Part shown: piece after piece, positions 1 to 13,535 of the stretch | How positions within the stretch are numbered: position 1 is the first letter of the stretch | Layout of the letters: each line of letters starts with the position of its first letter | Source of the DNA: Calliopsis andreniformis | Lineage: Eukaryota > Arthropoda > Insecta > Hymenoptera > Andrenidae | Assembly (NCBI RefSeq): GCF_051401765.1 | Contig: NC_135071.1 | Coordinates: 8,410,961 to 8,474,960, forward strand | DNA length: 64,000 nucleotides | Direction of reading: 5' to 3' | Translations under genes and position numbers: made by a program | The notes under the pieces: model-generated | The model's database searches: none | What the model saw: only the letters and a program-made list of their open reading frames with translations | What the model was told of the DNA's origin: nothing

Positions 1-3000
1 ACATTGAAAAAAGATCAAGTGCACATATATCCGAAAACATGTTATTTAAGAAAACCCGAAAACAAAATAGTTCTTTAATTACTTTATATATTTTAATTAT
101 TACATTTACTTTAATTACTTTAATTATTTTATATGGCGTAATTCGCTGGCCCCTGACCCATTTCTTGTCTGCTCGGTGTGCTATTCTCTTTAAAGTCTTA
201 CTAGGCCCAGAGGTACACCGACCGTTTAAATTAGTGACACACAGTAAGAGGTTTTAAATAATGTATCATATCGTACGTAATATAACATAGCGTATAACTA
301 AAAAACTAAACATTTTCGGACACATGGGCACATGAACTTTTGCCATTGTTTTTGTATCTACAATCGATTCTCCAAAAATGTCCCACATGTTTGGAAACAC
401 TCTGTGTATCGTGTTGCAGTTCTGTTTATACGAGAATGTTTGTATAATTTTCCAATAATTTTACCATTCAGCTTGAAATACACGAGCTTTCTCCCGATAT
501 AATTTTTCTTTCCGTCTGTACAGAGCTTCCACGGCTAAAAATGCGCCATCATTGAAGGTTTAATTATTCATGAAACGTACATATAGTAACTAGATCACGA
601 ATTTTTATGCAAACTCCTATTTTCATGCATACAGTTCAAGGAGTGGAATCCAATTAAAAGTTTCTTTCACTCCGTAAATAATGTAAAGTGTACGTAACTT
701 CTAATATTTTAAACATTTTTGCATAGGCTAATCCTGGGAAAAGTGGTCCTGCGGGTCAGACGACTCAATTTTAGATTTTATCGACGTATTCGAATTTCAC
801 ATCGTCTATTGCGATCTTAGTTAATATTTATTCCAAGTCATAACAATCGTTTCTTTTGTTTGTTTAAAATTGAGAAATTAAGTAAGTTATTTGTAATACA
901 GTAACTGACTAGTTTTGAACATTTTCTGCAAGTTTTATCATTTTTAATTTACTAACGTTTTAGTAAGAACACAATGATTTTACTCGAATGAAGTGTACAA
1001 ATACAATGCTTAGAGATTTTATTTCAATTGTTACGATGAGATATTGTTGATCATTATGCAATAAACTCTTTTAATTAATAAAATATCGAAAAGTCACCCG
1101 AAGAGTCCTGGTGAGATGATCTTTTGCATATGCTGTAATTTCTTTTTTTTTTGTATCGTCCTTTAGAAATGTACTCATATTTTCAACAATAATTGTATCT
1201 ATTGTATGTATCTATTGTAATGACACACTAAAAAAAAGTAAACAACCTCACCCGGAATTACCCTACCACATGTACGGATTCTATACTGTTTTGCATATTG
1301 AAATTTCTTATAAATGCATATAGATTCACAGTCTAACAATCATGCAGTTAATGATCTTCCTATCTCTCGATTTTTATCCTACACAACTACGTGCCAGCAA
1401 TCAACAAGCGTGTTCCGTTTTTTGCAGCAACAGGAAGTTGCATGGACGTTCGAACGAGGAGCACGGAAATTGATTTACTGCTCCCGAGGATCGACAATGT
1501 TGTTGCATTAACCGGGCAATTTTGCAAAACGATCGCTCGGAACGGAGACGCTTGTCCTTCATTCCGCGGATATGGCTAAATACGGTGTACGCGCGCGTGC
1601 AATTTCATCTTACTGGAGGCTTAAAGCCACCGAGAGGGTGTCGTTTACGGCACCGAGCACGACGTCCGACTAAAAATTATTTCAACATGGAGCCTCTCGT
1701 AGCTGTGGCAAAATGACCCACCTTACCACCAACGCCACGCGAAATAAATGCCATTTTGGATACCGTTTCTGTTTAGTGGATTAAACGCTGCCGCGTGCGG
1801 CTAATTATTTTTCCACGCTGAAAAATGCCAGCGTATTTATTTTGAACGAGGAATTTTATTCAATCCCCAAGGTCTCCTCCCGGCGGAAAGTCGTAAAAGG
1901 GATTCGCGTGTTTGGTTAACGGATTTCCGCTTTCTGTACCGAAACAGCAAAGTTTACTGTTCGTTTTTACCTTTACTAATCTTTTATGTAAAACGGAGTG
2001 CAGCCGCAATGGACGTTGTTATGGGGAGATTAAAAGGCTATTCTCATTTGGAGGGGTTGAAATGGTATTCCTTGGAAGATATTTTGAAAACGTATACTTA
2101 GAATTCTGTATATTAAAAGGGCTCGTTGCGAAAATCAGTCAGAATCAATTTTTAGCAAAAACGACTATCCGTGTGGATTTTGATGTAGTTTAGTACTTAG
2201 CGTTCTGTTTTTACACTGAGTCTTTCATTTTCATTATGCACCGCTCAGTGAGGCAGACGCACTTCAAACGCGGTATGGAATATATTATGACCAACATCAT
2301 GTATCTATCTCTTTACTGTTTTATTTTATACAGACCGAACATATACTTAATTCGTCTTTCCTCTCCCCTAATACAATTTCATTAATAAATTTGCTCACTT
2401 TGCATATTTTTATACATATTTAAGTTAACCTGTGAATACCAAATCTTGAACTGTATTTCTTTAGCATTTCAGACTCAATTGTAGTACGGATGGGTATTCT
2501 AGATGACAATACAATATGATATAGAAATATTAAGTGTATATTGACCTTTTGTAAACAATATTGCTACATTTTGTGTTATTTGATTCAGAACTCGCTGAAT
2601 TAGAATAAATTTTTTTCTTTTCAAATATACAGAGTGGAAATTATAAAACGTTACAGAGGAATATCTCTAAAAATGTTTCAGATGAAAGTTGTTCAGCACC
2701 AAGGAGAATATCATGTGGTGGGACTTTTATTATTCCCGCTGGACGCGCAAAGACAAGGTGAAAACCACGATCATTTTCTCAAATGGAACCATACTTTTAT
2801 TTTTTGCTAGTATTGTATCTTTCTTATTTTAAGACGAATTTGAAAACTATTTACAGAAGATCATTCTAGGTCAAACTTGCAGGGAAATGCCGAAAAGGTG
2901 ATTGAAATAAATGTATTAATAATTTAACGTAATTGCGTTTTATTTGTACTTTAGTAAGTGTTCAAAATGATTACAAAATACAATTACAAAATGAAGAATG

Positions 3001-4811
3001 AAAATTAAATATATTCGATGAGCTCAAAAAAAATCAATGAAATCAAAATCACTTTGGCATATTTTAAATATGTACGTAGGTTAGTACAATTCCATCGCTT
3101 GTAAATAATAGCTCTATACATATAATGTATAATGACTTCAGTTTTCAATGATTTTGTGGGTGACTAATTCCAACGGGTGCAGCCGCGTTATAAATTAACG
3201 AAAGTTTAAAAAATTGATCTTAATTGGTAGCTTAAATGTTGAGTTAATTACCAACATGCATTTTTTGTGAATGTAAAGCACGATTGCAATTCCTTAGCGC
3301 TTAAAGTATACATTAAAGTCGCAAAACTAATAGCAAATTATTTATATGAATGTTTTGTAGAATTGGAGAGACTCCTTTAACCAGACAAAATAATAAGTTT
3401 CAGGTATCCTATTGGCCAAAGCTATGAATCATTTTCTAAGCTAAGGAAAATAAATCTTATTTTGTTATCACACAATTTTATTAATACGGAAGAATTGTAT
3501 TAATTTATTGAGTTATATTGAAATATAGAGTATTTTAATAATGCTGAAAGTATTAACTTTGAGTAAAGTATACTTTGTCTGTACTGTAAGTACTACATAA
3601 AAGATGTTAGACAACAGGTGACAAAAATTCTAATGATGACTCTACATACTAAAATAAGTTGAAAATCAAAGATGACGAAATTGTGTCTCAGGTTTCGTTT
3701 TTGAATTATTGATGTAAAAATGTTCGGAATTCCTGTAAATTGTGCCTGACTTAGAAATTATTCTACTGATATTGCTGTGCCCGACGTGGTACATTCACAT
3801 GGGCAGTAAAATAGGCCTGAAGTTAGACACATTTCACGCGCGTTTTAATTGTATCATTAACAATTAATAACTCGGAAGTCGAATCTCGAATGCAATTTTG
3901 TCATTGTTAATTTTTGCTTTATTTTGGGGTGTAGAATCACTCCTCAACCTTTCAAACACCTGCTATTAAATATTCCTTTAAATTCCTCTGTGTACGGTGT
4001 TTTGTACGATTCAGTTTTATGCTTATTTAAAGTAGATACTATTATTAATATTATTAACAGGTTTCATGGAAAAACTAACTGTAGTGGAAGTCAACAAAAA
4101 TGAAACGTGGAATGGTTAAAGTTTGAAGTCCCTTCAGGGATTCGTGTACTTCAATTCCGTTGATCTTTTCGGTAAAGATAGGAGATTAAAGGTCGACGAA
4201 GGTAAAAACTACCAGCAATGATAATGGAAAGCAAAGAATATCGTTTCAATGTATGAGTACAAACACGAGTAGAAATGCACATTTATTGAAAAGTCCGCAA
4301 AGTTAAAGATTAATGATATATGCGTAAGGCTCCAAACACAATTTGTCTGAAAGAAAGAAGTTTCTAAAAAAAGCTTTATTCTACTTATGAAGCTTTATTC
4401 TATAAATGAATGAAGCTTTATTCTACTTTTATGTACTTAGAGTCAATCTCTGCCCACTCAATAAGGGACATAGAATATTCTCGACGAGCTTACTTAAAAA
4501 AGTATAAACCCCTTTTACCATAACGAATCCCCTCTTCTCTGGCCTCTGCCATCTTGGTTCCCTCACCACCACTCAGGCCTCTTTAATTTAAATACGTTTG
4601 AAAACCTATTTTCATACTTCGAAATGTAAACCTTGTTGTAATCAGGGGTGGATCCAGAAATCTTTCATAAAGGTGGCGAAATGTTTAAAGTACCTACAGT
4701 TTTGAACTTTCTTTTACATGATTTGAAACGTAGTTGTAATTTTATATTTTAATATTTTTAAATGATACTATAGCCTAAATAATTTAATTCATATTATTTA
4801 CTTAGGTACTG
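1..4811. other. Non-coding AT-rich DNA
   Basis: No gene supported. A CpG-richer block at about 1,390-1,910 has short open frames in several phases but no recognisable protein. Around 2,628 a sequence like a transposon end appears (tacagagtggaaattataaa) without a matching right end. Confidence 0.6.
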
Positions 4812-5131
4812 TCCAAATAGCACAGGATGTCTTGAAGACGTCCATTTTATGTCTATTTTATATCTGAACGTCCTACGATATAATTTAGATGTCTGAAAAA
4901 CATCCGATAGCGTACGTCTTACAGACGTCTGAAATTTACGTTCATAAGACATCTTAAAGACACAGCACATGGATGTCTTAAAAACGTCCCAAATTTACGT
5001 TCATAAGATATCTTAAAAACATGCTACATTAACGTTTTAGAGACGTCTTAAATTTACATTCTTAAGACATCTAAAAGATGTATGAGATGGATATTTTAAC
5101 AACGTCTGAAATTTAAGTTCCTAAATTCGAA
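4812..5131. repeat. Partial copy of the ACGTC-rich inverted-terminus repeat
   Basis: Starts ccaaatagcacaggatgtct and continues with roughly 60-bp degenerate units rich in agacgtc and aaatttacgtt. It matches the start of the complete copy at 5,285 but breaks off near 5,130. Confidence 0.65.
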
Positions 5132-5284
5132 ATATGACGTTTTTACTCATGGGGGGATCGCCCCTCCTCTGAATCCCCCATTGTAGGAACTCAAGATAAA
5201 ACTCGTAGGTGGATGATTCATTCCGTTTTTATGATATTCCGTAAAAAAGAGAATTTGAACTCAAAGAACCAAGAAGACCCACTT

Positions 5285-5674
5285 CCCAGATAGCACACGA
5301 CGCCTTGAAGACGTCTATTTTATGTTCATTTTATGCCTGTACGTCTTACGACATAATTCAGATGTCTTAAAAACATCGAAGAGTGTACATCTTAAAGACT
5401 TGCAAAGTTTACGTCTATAAAATGTCTTAAAGATACAGTACATGGACGTCCTAAAGACGTACCCTTTTGGACGTCTTAAAAACGTCTAATTTTTGTCTGA
5501 ACGTCTTATGTACGTAATTTGGACGTCCTTAAAACGTCTTATAAATGTTTCTTAAGACGTCCTAAAGACATACTGATTTGTAACATCGGACGTCTCAGAG
5601 ACGTCTTTTAGCCATTTTTAAAAATTTACTGGATGTTTTTAAGACGTTTTTAAGATGTCTCTGTGCTGTTTGGG
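5285..5674. repeat. ACGTC-rich element with short terminal inverted repeats
   Basis: Begins cccagatagcacacgacgcc and ends ctgtgctgtttggg, whose reverse complement (CCCAAACAGCACAG) matches the start. The interior is made of many self-complementary gtcttaaagacgtc-like words. It looks like a non-autonomous DNA element; the family was not recognised. Confidence 0.7.
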
Positions 5675-6182
5675 TTATAACCGAAGGCCGATCCATTTTT
5701 AATTGACCTTTCGAACGGTACCGACAGCCTGGCGAATTGTTCTCTAAATGCGTGTCTGTAGGTACCCAAGACGAAGGCTCCGACTTTTTATTATAACAGC
5801 CATTGCGTTTGTAGCAGTGCGCTTGCGGTGATTGTGTGCGTTAAAGGGACAATCGATCAGATTCTTCTGAAAAAATTCTATTATCCACCACCCGTCATTC
5901 TTACGGCCCTCTTTAAAGCAATCTCTTTTATACTTCAATTGAATCAACCTCTTAAGTAAAATTTTTTCTTCTATGCCGCATTGACACGGCCGAGAGCTGC
6001 AGTGAAAAATAGTGACCTAGTCCCTTCAACTCTTTCGTTATCCGATCAGTTTGAGTAATTCCTACTGAAGTACTTTATTGCGGATTTGAAGAATATCCCA
6101 GGATGAGTTTTTTTCATAATTAATCAATTTTAGCTGATGTAGCAAAATATTTATTAGACAGTCGATTCAGTACCAGATATAC

Positions 6183-6478
6183 TACCGTAAAATGGGGTAA
6201 ATAGAAACATAATTCTAGGTGACAGTATCTAAATACTAATTGAATAGTATTTAGATTAAATAGTACTCAATAGTATTCAAACTAAAAATAGTATTAAATA
6301 CTATTTAATATTTAATTAGTTTTAAATACTAGGTATTCAAATAGCATTTAAATAGTATTCACCGTTTTAAGTATACTGTCTATTAATAGTATTAATATTA
6401 TTGAAATAATATTTACTATCACCTAGAGTTGTGTTTCTATTTACCACATTGTTTCTGTTCACCTCATTTTAAGGTACC
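6183..6478. repeat. Inverted-repeat MITE with ATTTAAATAGT-rich core
   Basis: The left end accgtaaaatggggtaaata, then gaaacataattctaggtgac, is matched in inverse by the right end (gtgtttctatttaccac and cacctcattttaaggtacc). The core repeats tagtattt and its complement. Confidence 0.7.
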
Positions 6479-9400
6479 ATCCAAATACTATAAGTATGCA
6501 TTTGGACACTTAACGGAACTTGATTAGAGCATATATGTTACTTATTTTAATGAAAGTTTTTCTAAATTCTTCCTTACACTAAACTCAGGAAATTTAACAA
6601 TTGTTGGATACCAAATGTGTTCTATGTTCTAAAATGTTAATGAAAAATTTGTAAGTCATAGTTTATGAATTACAGTTTCACGTTAAATGATAAGGATTTA
6701 AATATTATTAAGTCATTAGTCTATTAGTATTTGACTAATTGATCCTATAACAATCGGAAGACAAATAATGAGGGGCACCATGACAGGAATAATGTATCAC
6801 ACTTTATCTACATAACAAATTAAGTCGAAGCTTTTTATAGTAACACATGGCTCCATAATATACATTTAGTCACAGGAAACTCACAGAAAAATGGATAGTT
6901 ACTATTTGTACGTAAGAGTTCCGATTTCTTTATAATAAATATTAATAACATATTCATCGACTTTTTTTGCGATTCTAGTAGAATTTGTCAAAAACTATCA
7001 GTTACCTCTAATAGCTAAAATAAAATCAAATAATCTGTCTTGACAGTCGCTATAATTACATATAGTTCATTGGAAATTAAGAAATAAAGTCCAATAACAT
7101 CCAGTTTTTTTTAACAAAAGAACACGACGTTCGGGTTCCACACAGTCTAATCGTTTTAATAGAAACCGTAATGCTCCATTACTCTTTTATATGAAGATTT
7201 ACGTCTCCTTGTCTACTTGGATAATGGAGATTCCGACGCGGAATGTTCAATTCTCCTTTGTGGTCAGGAATATCCACCCTTCAGGTACTAATGTATAGTT
7301 ACGTATCTGCTATTCCAATCTATAAGATACCTGCTTTGGAGTTTGCAAGTAGAATCTGATCATACTAATGCGGCGTAACTTGACAAGGTGTGCTGTAGAA
7401 TGTCAAAAATAACGAGTGGATTAAAGGAAAATGACGTAATCAGTGGAGAAATTACGTTGATAGGTCGAGTCATAAATGTGTTTGCAAATATTGGGCATAC
7501 ACACTACAAGGCACTATGCTACATGTTAATGAGCATTGTTACACAATTCTAGATATAAGATAATTGAAAATGTTTGACAAGTACAGAAAGTAGAGTATTT
7601 TCTTACTTTAAACTCGTTATATATCGTTTTATGAAATTGCTTTACTTTATCTCCCTCTTATCTTCGGCAAGACAAACACTACCAACTTCACTATTTACTT
7701 TAACAACTTTCTATGTAGATTTTGAAAACTTTAGTCTTCTTTCTCTCCATTATCTTTGTCGAAAATAGATCTTTAAAATTTCTGTGAAATATCAAAAATT
7801 TGTTGGTTGTATCATATTTATGTTTACGTTTTTGGTTAATTCTGTATTAAAGTGGGACGATTAGTCTTCCAGATTAAGTCGGTAGGAGCTAGTTTCTATC
7901 AAAACAATTTGTAAAGTGTTTTAAAAAATTTCAATTTCTTGTTTTTTACAATCCTTCGCTAATACTGCATACCTGTTTACAAAACAAAAATTACCTCATT
8001 TTAAACAAAATTAGATACTTAACATAAAAGAAGTAAAAAAGATAATATAACTCTCAATGTTTCCAAAGTAAACAAAATCTGCTAAAAAAGACTGCGATTA
8101 TTCTATATTATTCGAAAATTGCTGGATACTTATTTCAATGATTAAATAAAAAGATTGCTACTTGTCGTTTCAGTTTGTCATTTATTATTCGCATAAAATA
8201 TCGCACGTCCTGCTGTGCAATGTGACATGGCGCAAAGTTTCAAGCATGCAAACAGAAGTTTCCAAGAAGCAAAAGACGCCGAGACAAGAAAAAGTTCATA
8301 AGTTTCTGCACCTTGTCGCGACGATAAACCCGCTGGATCCTCCACCACGGACGTTTCCCTCACTTTCTCGCCTGCTCAGCTTCTGGATTGAAATTTCACC
8401 GCGTCACTTGGCAAAGCGTTTTAAGAATGTTTCCAATATGTTCCATGGCGTATCAATGTCACTTGTCGCTCGGAAATGTGAACAACAAGGAGGAAATACT
8501 TTTCATCAATTTTTTACGGAAAGTTAAATGTCGATACCAGCCCTTCCATTTCTATTTCTTGATGCAGTTAACGAACTTTAACGGTCTATCACGCTTCCAC
8601 TTTTATAGCTATTTAATGCTCGACTTGCGCTTTAATCCGGATAGAGACCCGAGGTGATCTGAGAAAAGGGTGAACAATTTGAGAGCGTGTAGCGTTGTTT
8701 ATTATAAAATAAACAATAAATGTTTTGTTCTTGGTTGGCGAGTTTTTCCGAAGGAATGCATCGCGGGTTTATTATAATAGCGACGTAAGTTAATAAACAG
8801 CTGTTTTTGAGTTATTAATGTAGACAGAAAATAATTTTAGCGCTAAATCTATATATGATGTTTAATGAAAAACATAATTTTTGAATTCTGTTTCAAAAAA
8901 TGTATTTTATGTTCTATGTATAGTGAGAAATATAGGGACAGATTTTTTTTTGTTATTCATGATTTCTAGCAGTGTACCAAAGCTATAACTATAATTTGCA
9001 TGTTCAATCTGCAGCACTAAATGCAAGTATTCTTCTCTATTAGAAAACACTTGCAGAATTTTAATTTTTTATTAGACATTAATTGTACTTATGTGTAACG
9101 TGAACCGCTTAAAATCAGAATGGTCTCAAGAACAGACGCCTTTTACATTGAAAATAAAACTGCTATTTTAAGAATTCAATATTGTATTTTTTGTTCAAAA
9201 TATTATGCTACTGTTTTAAAAATATTCAGTTCAAGTTCTTCAAGGTCGGAATCTGCTATTATTTTACGTGAAACATTGTATATAATTCAAATATATAATC
9301 CATTATATTAAGTATTATTTTTCACTTTTAATTTTAAATCATTTTTATCAAGAACTGGATGATGTATAAACTATATATATATATATTTATCAAAGTGGAC

Positions 9401-9944
9401 GATAGATTCATCTTACAAACTTTTTTTTCAAAAATACATTAAACTTAAAATAAATATTCGTCATTACTTTGGAGATTTTTTCCGAAATCTGCAGTGGTAA
9501 CCACACAATGTGAATGTGATAAAAAGCTGCCACGTGATTGCATCTTTTAGTATCAAAATTTTGTGTTAAAATTTATGCTGAACTATATTTGGACCACCAC
9601 TATATGTATGTTTAACGTAAAATGAAAATAAAAAATAATAATTTTGAATAAGAAATCATAGAAACTATTTTGTTATTTTTATTGTACCTATTTTATTTTC
9701 AAAATAATTTATTTCAATAATGCTCAACTCTGTATATATCTACTGGAAATCATTTGCCCATTTTAATGAGTCTCATATGCCCTTCTATTATTTAATCTTT
9801 TATCAGATCACCACTCAGACTCGTTAAACAGAACCGAATTTATATCGTGGACACATTAAAACGTGTCACGACAGCTCGTGACGCAAAAACTGTCATCTCC
9901 AAACATTCAAGTAAACAGTTGTTGTCTACCTATTAGGTGAAAAC
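6479..9944. other. Non-coding DNA
   Basis: AT-rich with a short TA run at about 9,372-9,388. The open frame at 8,162-8,527 lies in a slightly more GC-rich patch but resembles no protein. Confidence 0.55.
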
Positions 9945-10124
9945 CTCTACGTGTCCACTATCACTAAACTCTTGTCAAACCACCAAACACTCAACAGGGA
10001 TTTCAAATCTCTAATTTTAGACATTCCTCTCAATAATTCTTATTTTCCAGGAAAAAATGTCTACACGTCCACTATCACTAAACTTTAACCCATTTACCAA
10101 ATACTCGATCGCGGTTTTCACTCT
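9945..10124. repeat. Two-copy direct repeat, 114-bp spacing
   Basis: ctctacgtgtccactatcac plus taaact (from 9945) and tctacacgtccactatcact plus aaact (from 10060), each followed by a related ccaaacactc- or ccaaatactc-type tail. Confidence 0.65.
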
Positions 10125-10489
10125 GTGACTAAAAGGCAAAACATTAGAAACCGCAATTTTTCTTGTAGGTCCTAGTTCTGTTCATCTAGTATTTGATATT
10201 ATAGATTTATATTTTATTCTCTTAACATAATCTTCTTTTTTTTAAGATGAAAATTCTAATAACATTATTATTCTAGTCTTATTAAAAACAAATGATTAAT
10301 ATTATTAGTATCATAATATTAGTATTATAATAATATTAATATTATAATACTTAATATATATTACATAATATTATTTACTATTAAATTGACTACTAAACTT
10401 ATTTATATTACTAACATTATTTCTAGTAATATTAGGGTGTTTCAGAAGAATCATTAAGAACTAATTTCAAATTTGTTGAAAAGCTGCCT
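10125..10489. other. AT-rich (ATT)n-like low-complexity stretch
   Basis: About 10,260-10,430 is almost pure A/T with many attattaatat words. Confidence 0.7.
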
Positions 10490-11250
10490 CACATCGTTTC
10501 GCCTCCTAGTCACAGAAAAATCGATCCTCGATCACAACCTCCGCGCCCCCCAAAATCCGAGTGTAAAATCCAGTGCAGAGTCTTTCCTCCCATCAAACGA
10601 CCGAACGAAGTCCGACACCAGGCAAATTCTCTCGAAAAAGCTCGCCCACTCGTGCCCTCGCGACTGAAGGTAGCACGTAGGAAAGGTTCGTGAAACGCGG
10701 TCGCCGGCAGACTGCGAACTTAGCCCACAGGACCAAACGACCGGCAGAAACGCGCACCCTCGTCGCGCAGCTCTATCGTAAACACGACATTCCATTTATA
10801 TTCGTCCTGTCGCGGAGTATACGCGGATCCCCCTGTTCCGCGTTAAATCATTGAAATGTTAATTGAACGGAATCGGTTCATGCAAAGCAGCAACGCCCGC
10901 GGTTCACGCTTGTCTTCGCGGCGCGGAACTGCGCGGGACCTGTTATTTCCTGGCCGTGGGTCGGGTCAGGGACAGGCGGTTTCAACGGAGCTTTACTTCG
11001 GCGGACACGACTTGATCTATCTACTCGTTGCATGCAATCTCTTTAACTTGGCCCCGGACGAAGAAAGCTTTGAAATGAGCAGTCGGATCGCTGGAGTAAA
11101 TCTACTATCTTCGAGAGACCTGGGATCACGGTGGTTGTTATTGAAACTTCAGTGTCTTTTCGCTTCGCAGCGTTGGGAATGGGCTAACCGTTTTGTGGGA
11201 TTGTTTATTGCGAGTCGCTTTTCTGTACTGTCTAGTGAGGGTTGTTAGGG
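10490..11250. promoter_or_regulatory. CpG- and GC-rich island of unknown role
   Basis: Sharply more GC-rich than its flanks (for example aacctccgcgccccccaaaa and cgcggcgcggaactgcgcgg). Open frames exist on both strands (10,532-10,795 minus and 10,856-11,248 plus), but neither looks like a real protein. It could be a promoter with 5'-UTR exon, an enhancer or a non-coding RNA start. Confidence 0.35.
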
Positions 11251-12749
11251 GTTTATGTCCTAGGATATCGTATATTTAGGAGCTAAATAGATTAAATAGA
11301 ACAGAAATTGTATATGAACGCTACGTACAAGTGTGCAAACGCCCTTAAGAATGAGTACATATGTATGTAATGTAGAGACCAGAACAATCTCTGAATACTA
11401 ATTTTAATCTGAGTTAATGTCACTGGTGAAGCTTCTTGAGTGTGTACCATAAAACGGTCCATGTGCAATCTGAGCGCATGTTAGAGTTGATAACAACATT
11501 GCTCATGTTATCGGTACACGAATACGGAAATTGTTCAACTGAATAATACTGAACGAACCAGCATGGGAACTCAGATAACATGAATGACATAATTGGTGGA
11601 AATAGCTGCATTTAAAATTAGTTTCGCTATGTACTGCTGGGTGAAACTTCGGGTAAACACAGTGTAGCAGAAAACCCGTAAAACTGTACTAAACGTGAGA
11701 AAATTGAGTTAGATCGCAAAAATTACGTCCAAGAAAAATAAAGCATTCGTTCTTTATTGGCAGTTTAACATCAGACAAAAATTTTTTTTTCAGTTTCCAA
11801 TACTATGATTTTGTGTAGAAAGTCGTATTCAATTTTCAGTTTACTAGAGTCACGATAACAAGAAAATAAGTTTGAGGGTTCTTGTTCATCTCTCATACAC
11901 TCCCTCCGTTTGAAATAGATACGTAACTTGAGAGTCTCGATCAACTCACGTTTCATATTGTGTAGATAGCAACGAAGGTCATTTATTCAATGAAGGTAAT
12001 TAATTTTATAGTGATTAGATGTTCAATTCACTTTAAGGAACCTAGTAACAAGTTCTGGAAGTGCTTAGCTGCAACTTGTAATACTCGACTAAGCGTTTTG
12101 GTGTCCCGTGGGACTGCAAGCTGCTTAATGGTTTTAGTGGTCTTCAATTTAACTATCTAGTGCAAAGAAAATCTTAACTACTTCATGGTTTAAGACTCAG
12201 AGGTTGCTAGTACATTTGATTAACCTTTATTAATTTTTGTTTGAAAGTAATATTTCTTTTTGCTTTCTTTGTAGGTTACCACCCCATCAGCATTTACACT
12301 GACTGTGAGTTATTTTTTATTCATTGTATATTTAGCTTGTTATTTGTTAATAAACTATGCTAACGTGATACATATTTAACTATTTAGCACCTTCAAAGAT
12401 TACATTTATTACAAAATGCGATAAATCTGCATGGAAAAACAAGTATTATAAAAATATGATATAAATTATCCGATATAACGCTTTCTGAGAACAAACATAA
12501 GTCGAAAATCCAGAAAAACAAATTAAACACAATTTTATTCTTGATTTTCTTATTATTTTGACATCTAGAATTATTCTCTTCATTTCCCCATTTATAACCG
12601 AATACCGTTTCTACGTACCAAGGATAAAAGAATTGTAGATTTATTCCACAGAATTGTAACATTTTAGAACAAAAACCAAAGAAGAACAAATTTCAATGTT
12701 CTACAAATATTCAGACACTGTGTAACTCAAAGTTATTAAACTCAAAATA
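11251..12749. other. Non-coding DNA
   Basis: AT-rich with only short open frames; nothing recognised. Confidence 0.5.
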
Positions 12750-13535
12750 TAGGGTGTTTCACAGCATGTGTGACTCCCTTCAGGGGTTGAATGTATGCCT
12801 AAAAGGAATGGAAAAAAAATCATATAAATATATGTCCTATTTGACTTCGTTTATGAGATATAATGAATTTTATAAAAGCAGCAAACTCTCTGTTGAGCCT
12901 TTTTTTCCATAAACTGCAATAGTTCGTAAGCAAGATTTTTAATTGGACATTTTTTTCTCGATGGGAAACTAACAGGCACAAAGCATGTTGATTTTTTGAG
13001 CACGTGTTTACACGAAATATTAGAGGAGTTTCAGTCGATATTAGACTTCGTACATAGTTTATGTATAACAGAGATCTGCCGCATTTTAACCGAGTAGCTA
13101 CGTAATTTTTAAATCAACGTTTTGCAAGTAAATGAATTGGTGGTGGAAGTCCTATTGCATGGCCTGCTCGTTCTCTGGATTTGAGTTCATTAGATTTTTA
13201 CTTGTGGGGATATTTAAAATCTATTGTATACGCAACATTGATTGAAAAATGCTGAAATATTGTGAAGTAAAATAAAGCAACGTTTTTAACAAATTCGAAA
13301 AACACCAGGAATAATAGAGAGAGTAATCAGATCAATGAGAAAAGGAGTGCAGGCTTGTCTTCAAATGCAAGGTGATTATTTTGAGCATCTTCTGTAAAGG
13401 TAATTAAAACAGAAAATTCATTATACCTTATAAACGAAGACAGATAGGACATGTGTTTATATGACTTTCTTCCATTGTTTTTAAGCATAAAATAAACTGT
13501 CGAAGTGGGTCCCAATTGCTATGAAACACCCTGTA
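12750..13535. mobile_element. Decayed Tc1/mariner-type transposon with long inverted ends
   Basis: About 786 bp. The ends are inverted copies over roughly 125 bases: agggtgtttcacagcatgtg on the left, and a right end whose reverse complement starts cagggtgtttcatagca. They share atgtcctat, cttcgtttat and tataatgaatttt. TA flanks both ends. Confidence 0.85.
12949..13254 (+). pseudogene. C-terminal remnant of a Tc1/mariner-type transposase
   Basis: The plus strand reads LTGTKHVDFLSTCLHEILEE near 12,975. After frame damage and stops it reads GGGSPIAWPARSLDLSSLDF, then YLWGYLKSIVYATLI, at about 13,140-13,245. The WPARS-x-DL-x-x-LDF-x-LWGYLKS motif is the conserved end of DDE transposases of the IS630-Tc1-mariner superfamily. 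It carries stops and lacks its N-terminus, so it is inactive. Confidence 0.85.

Noticed and set aside
10856..11248. Plus-strand 130-codon open frame in the CpG island
   Set aside because: Open frames lengthen in GC-rich DNA. No domain, and frames on the other strand are equally open.
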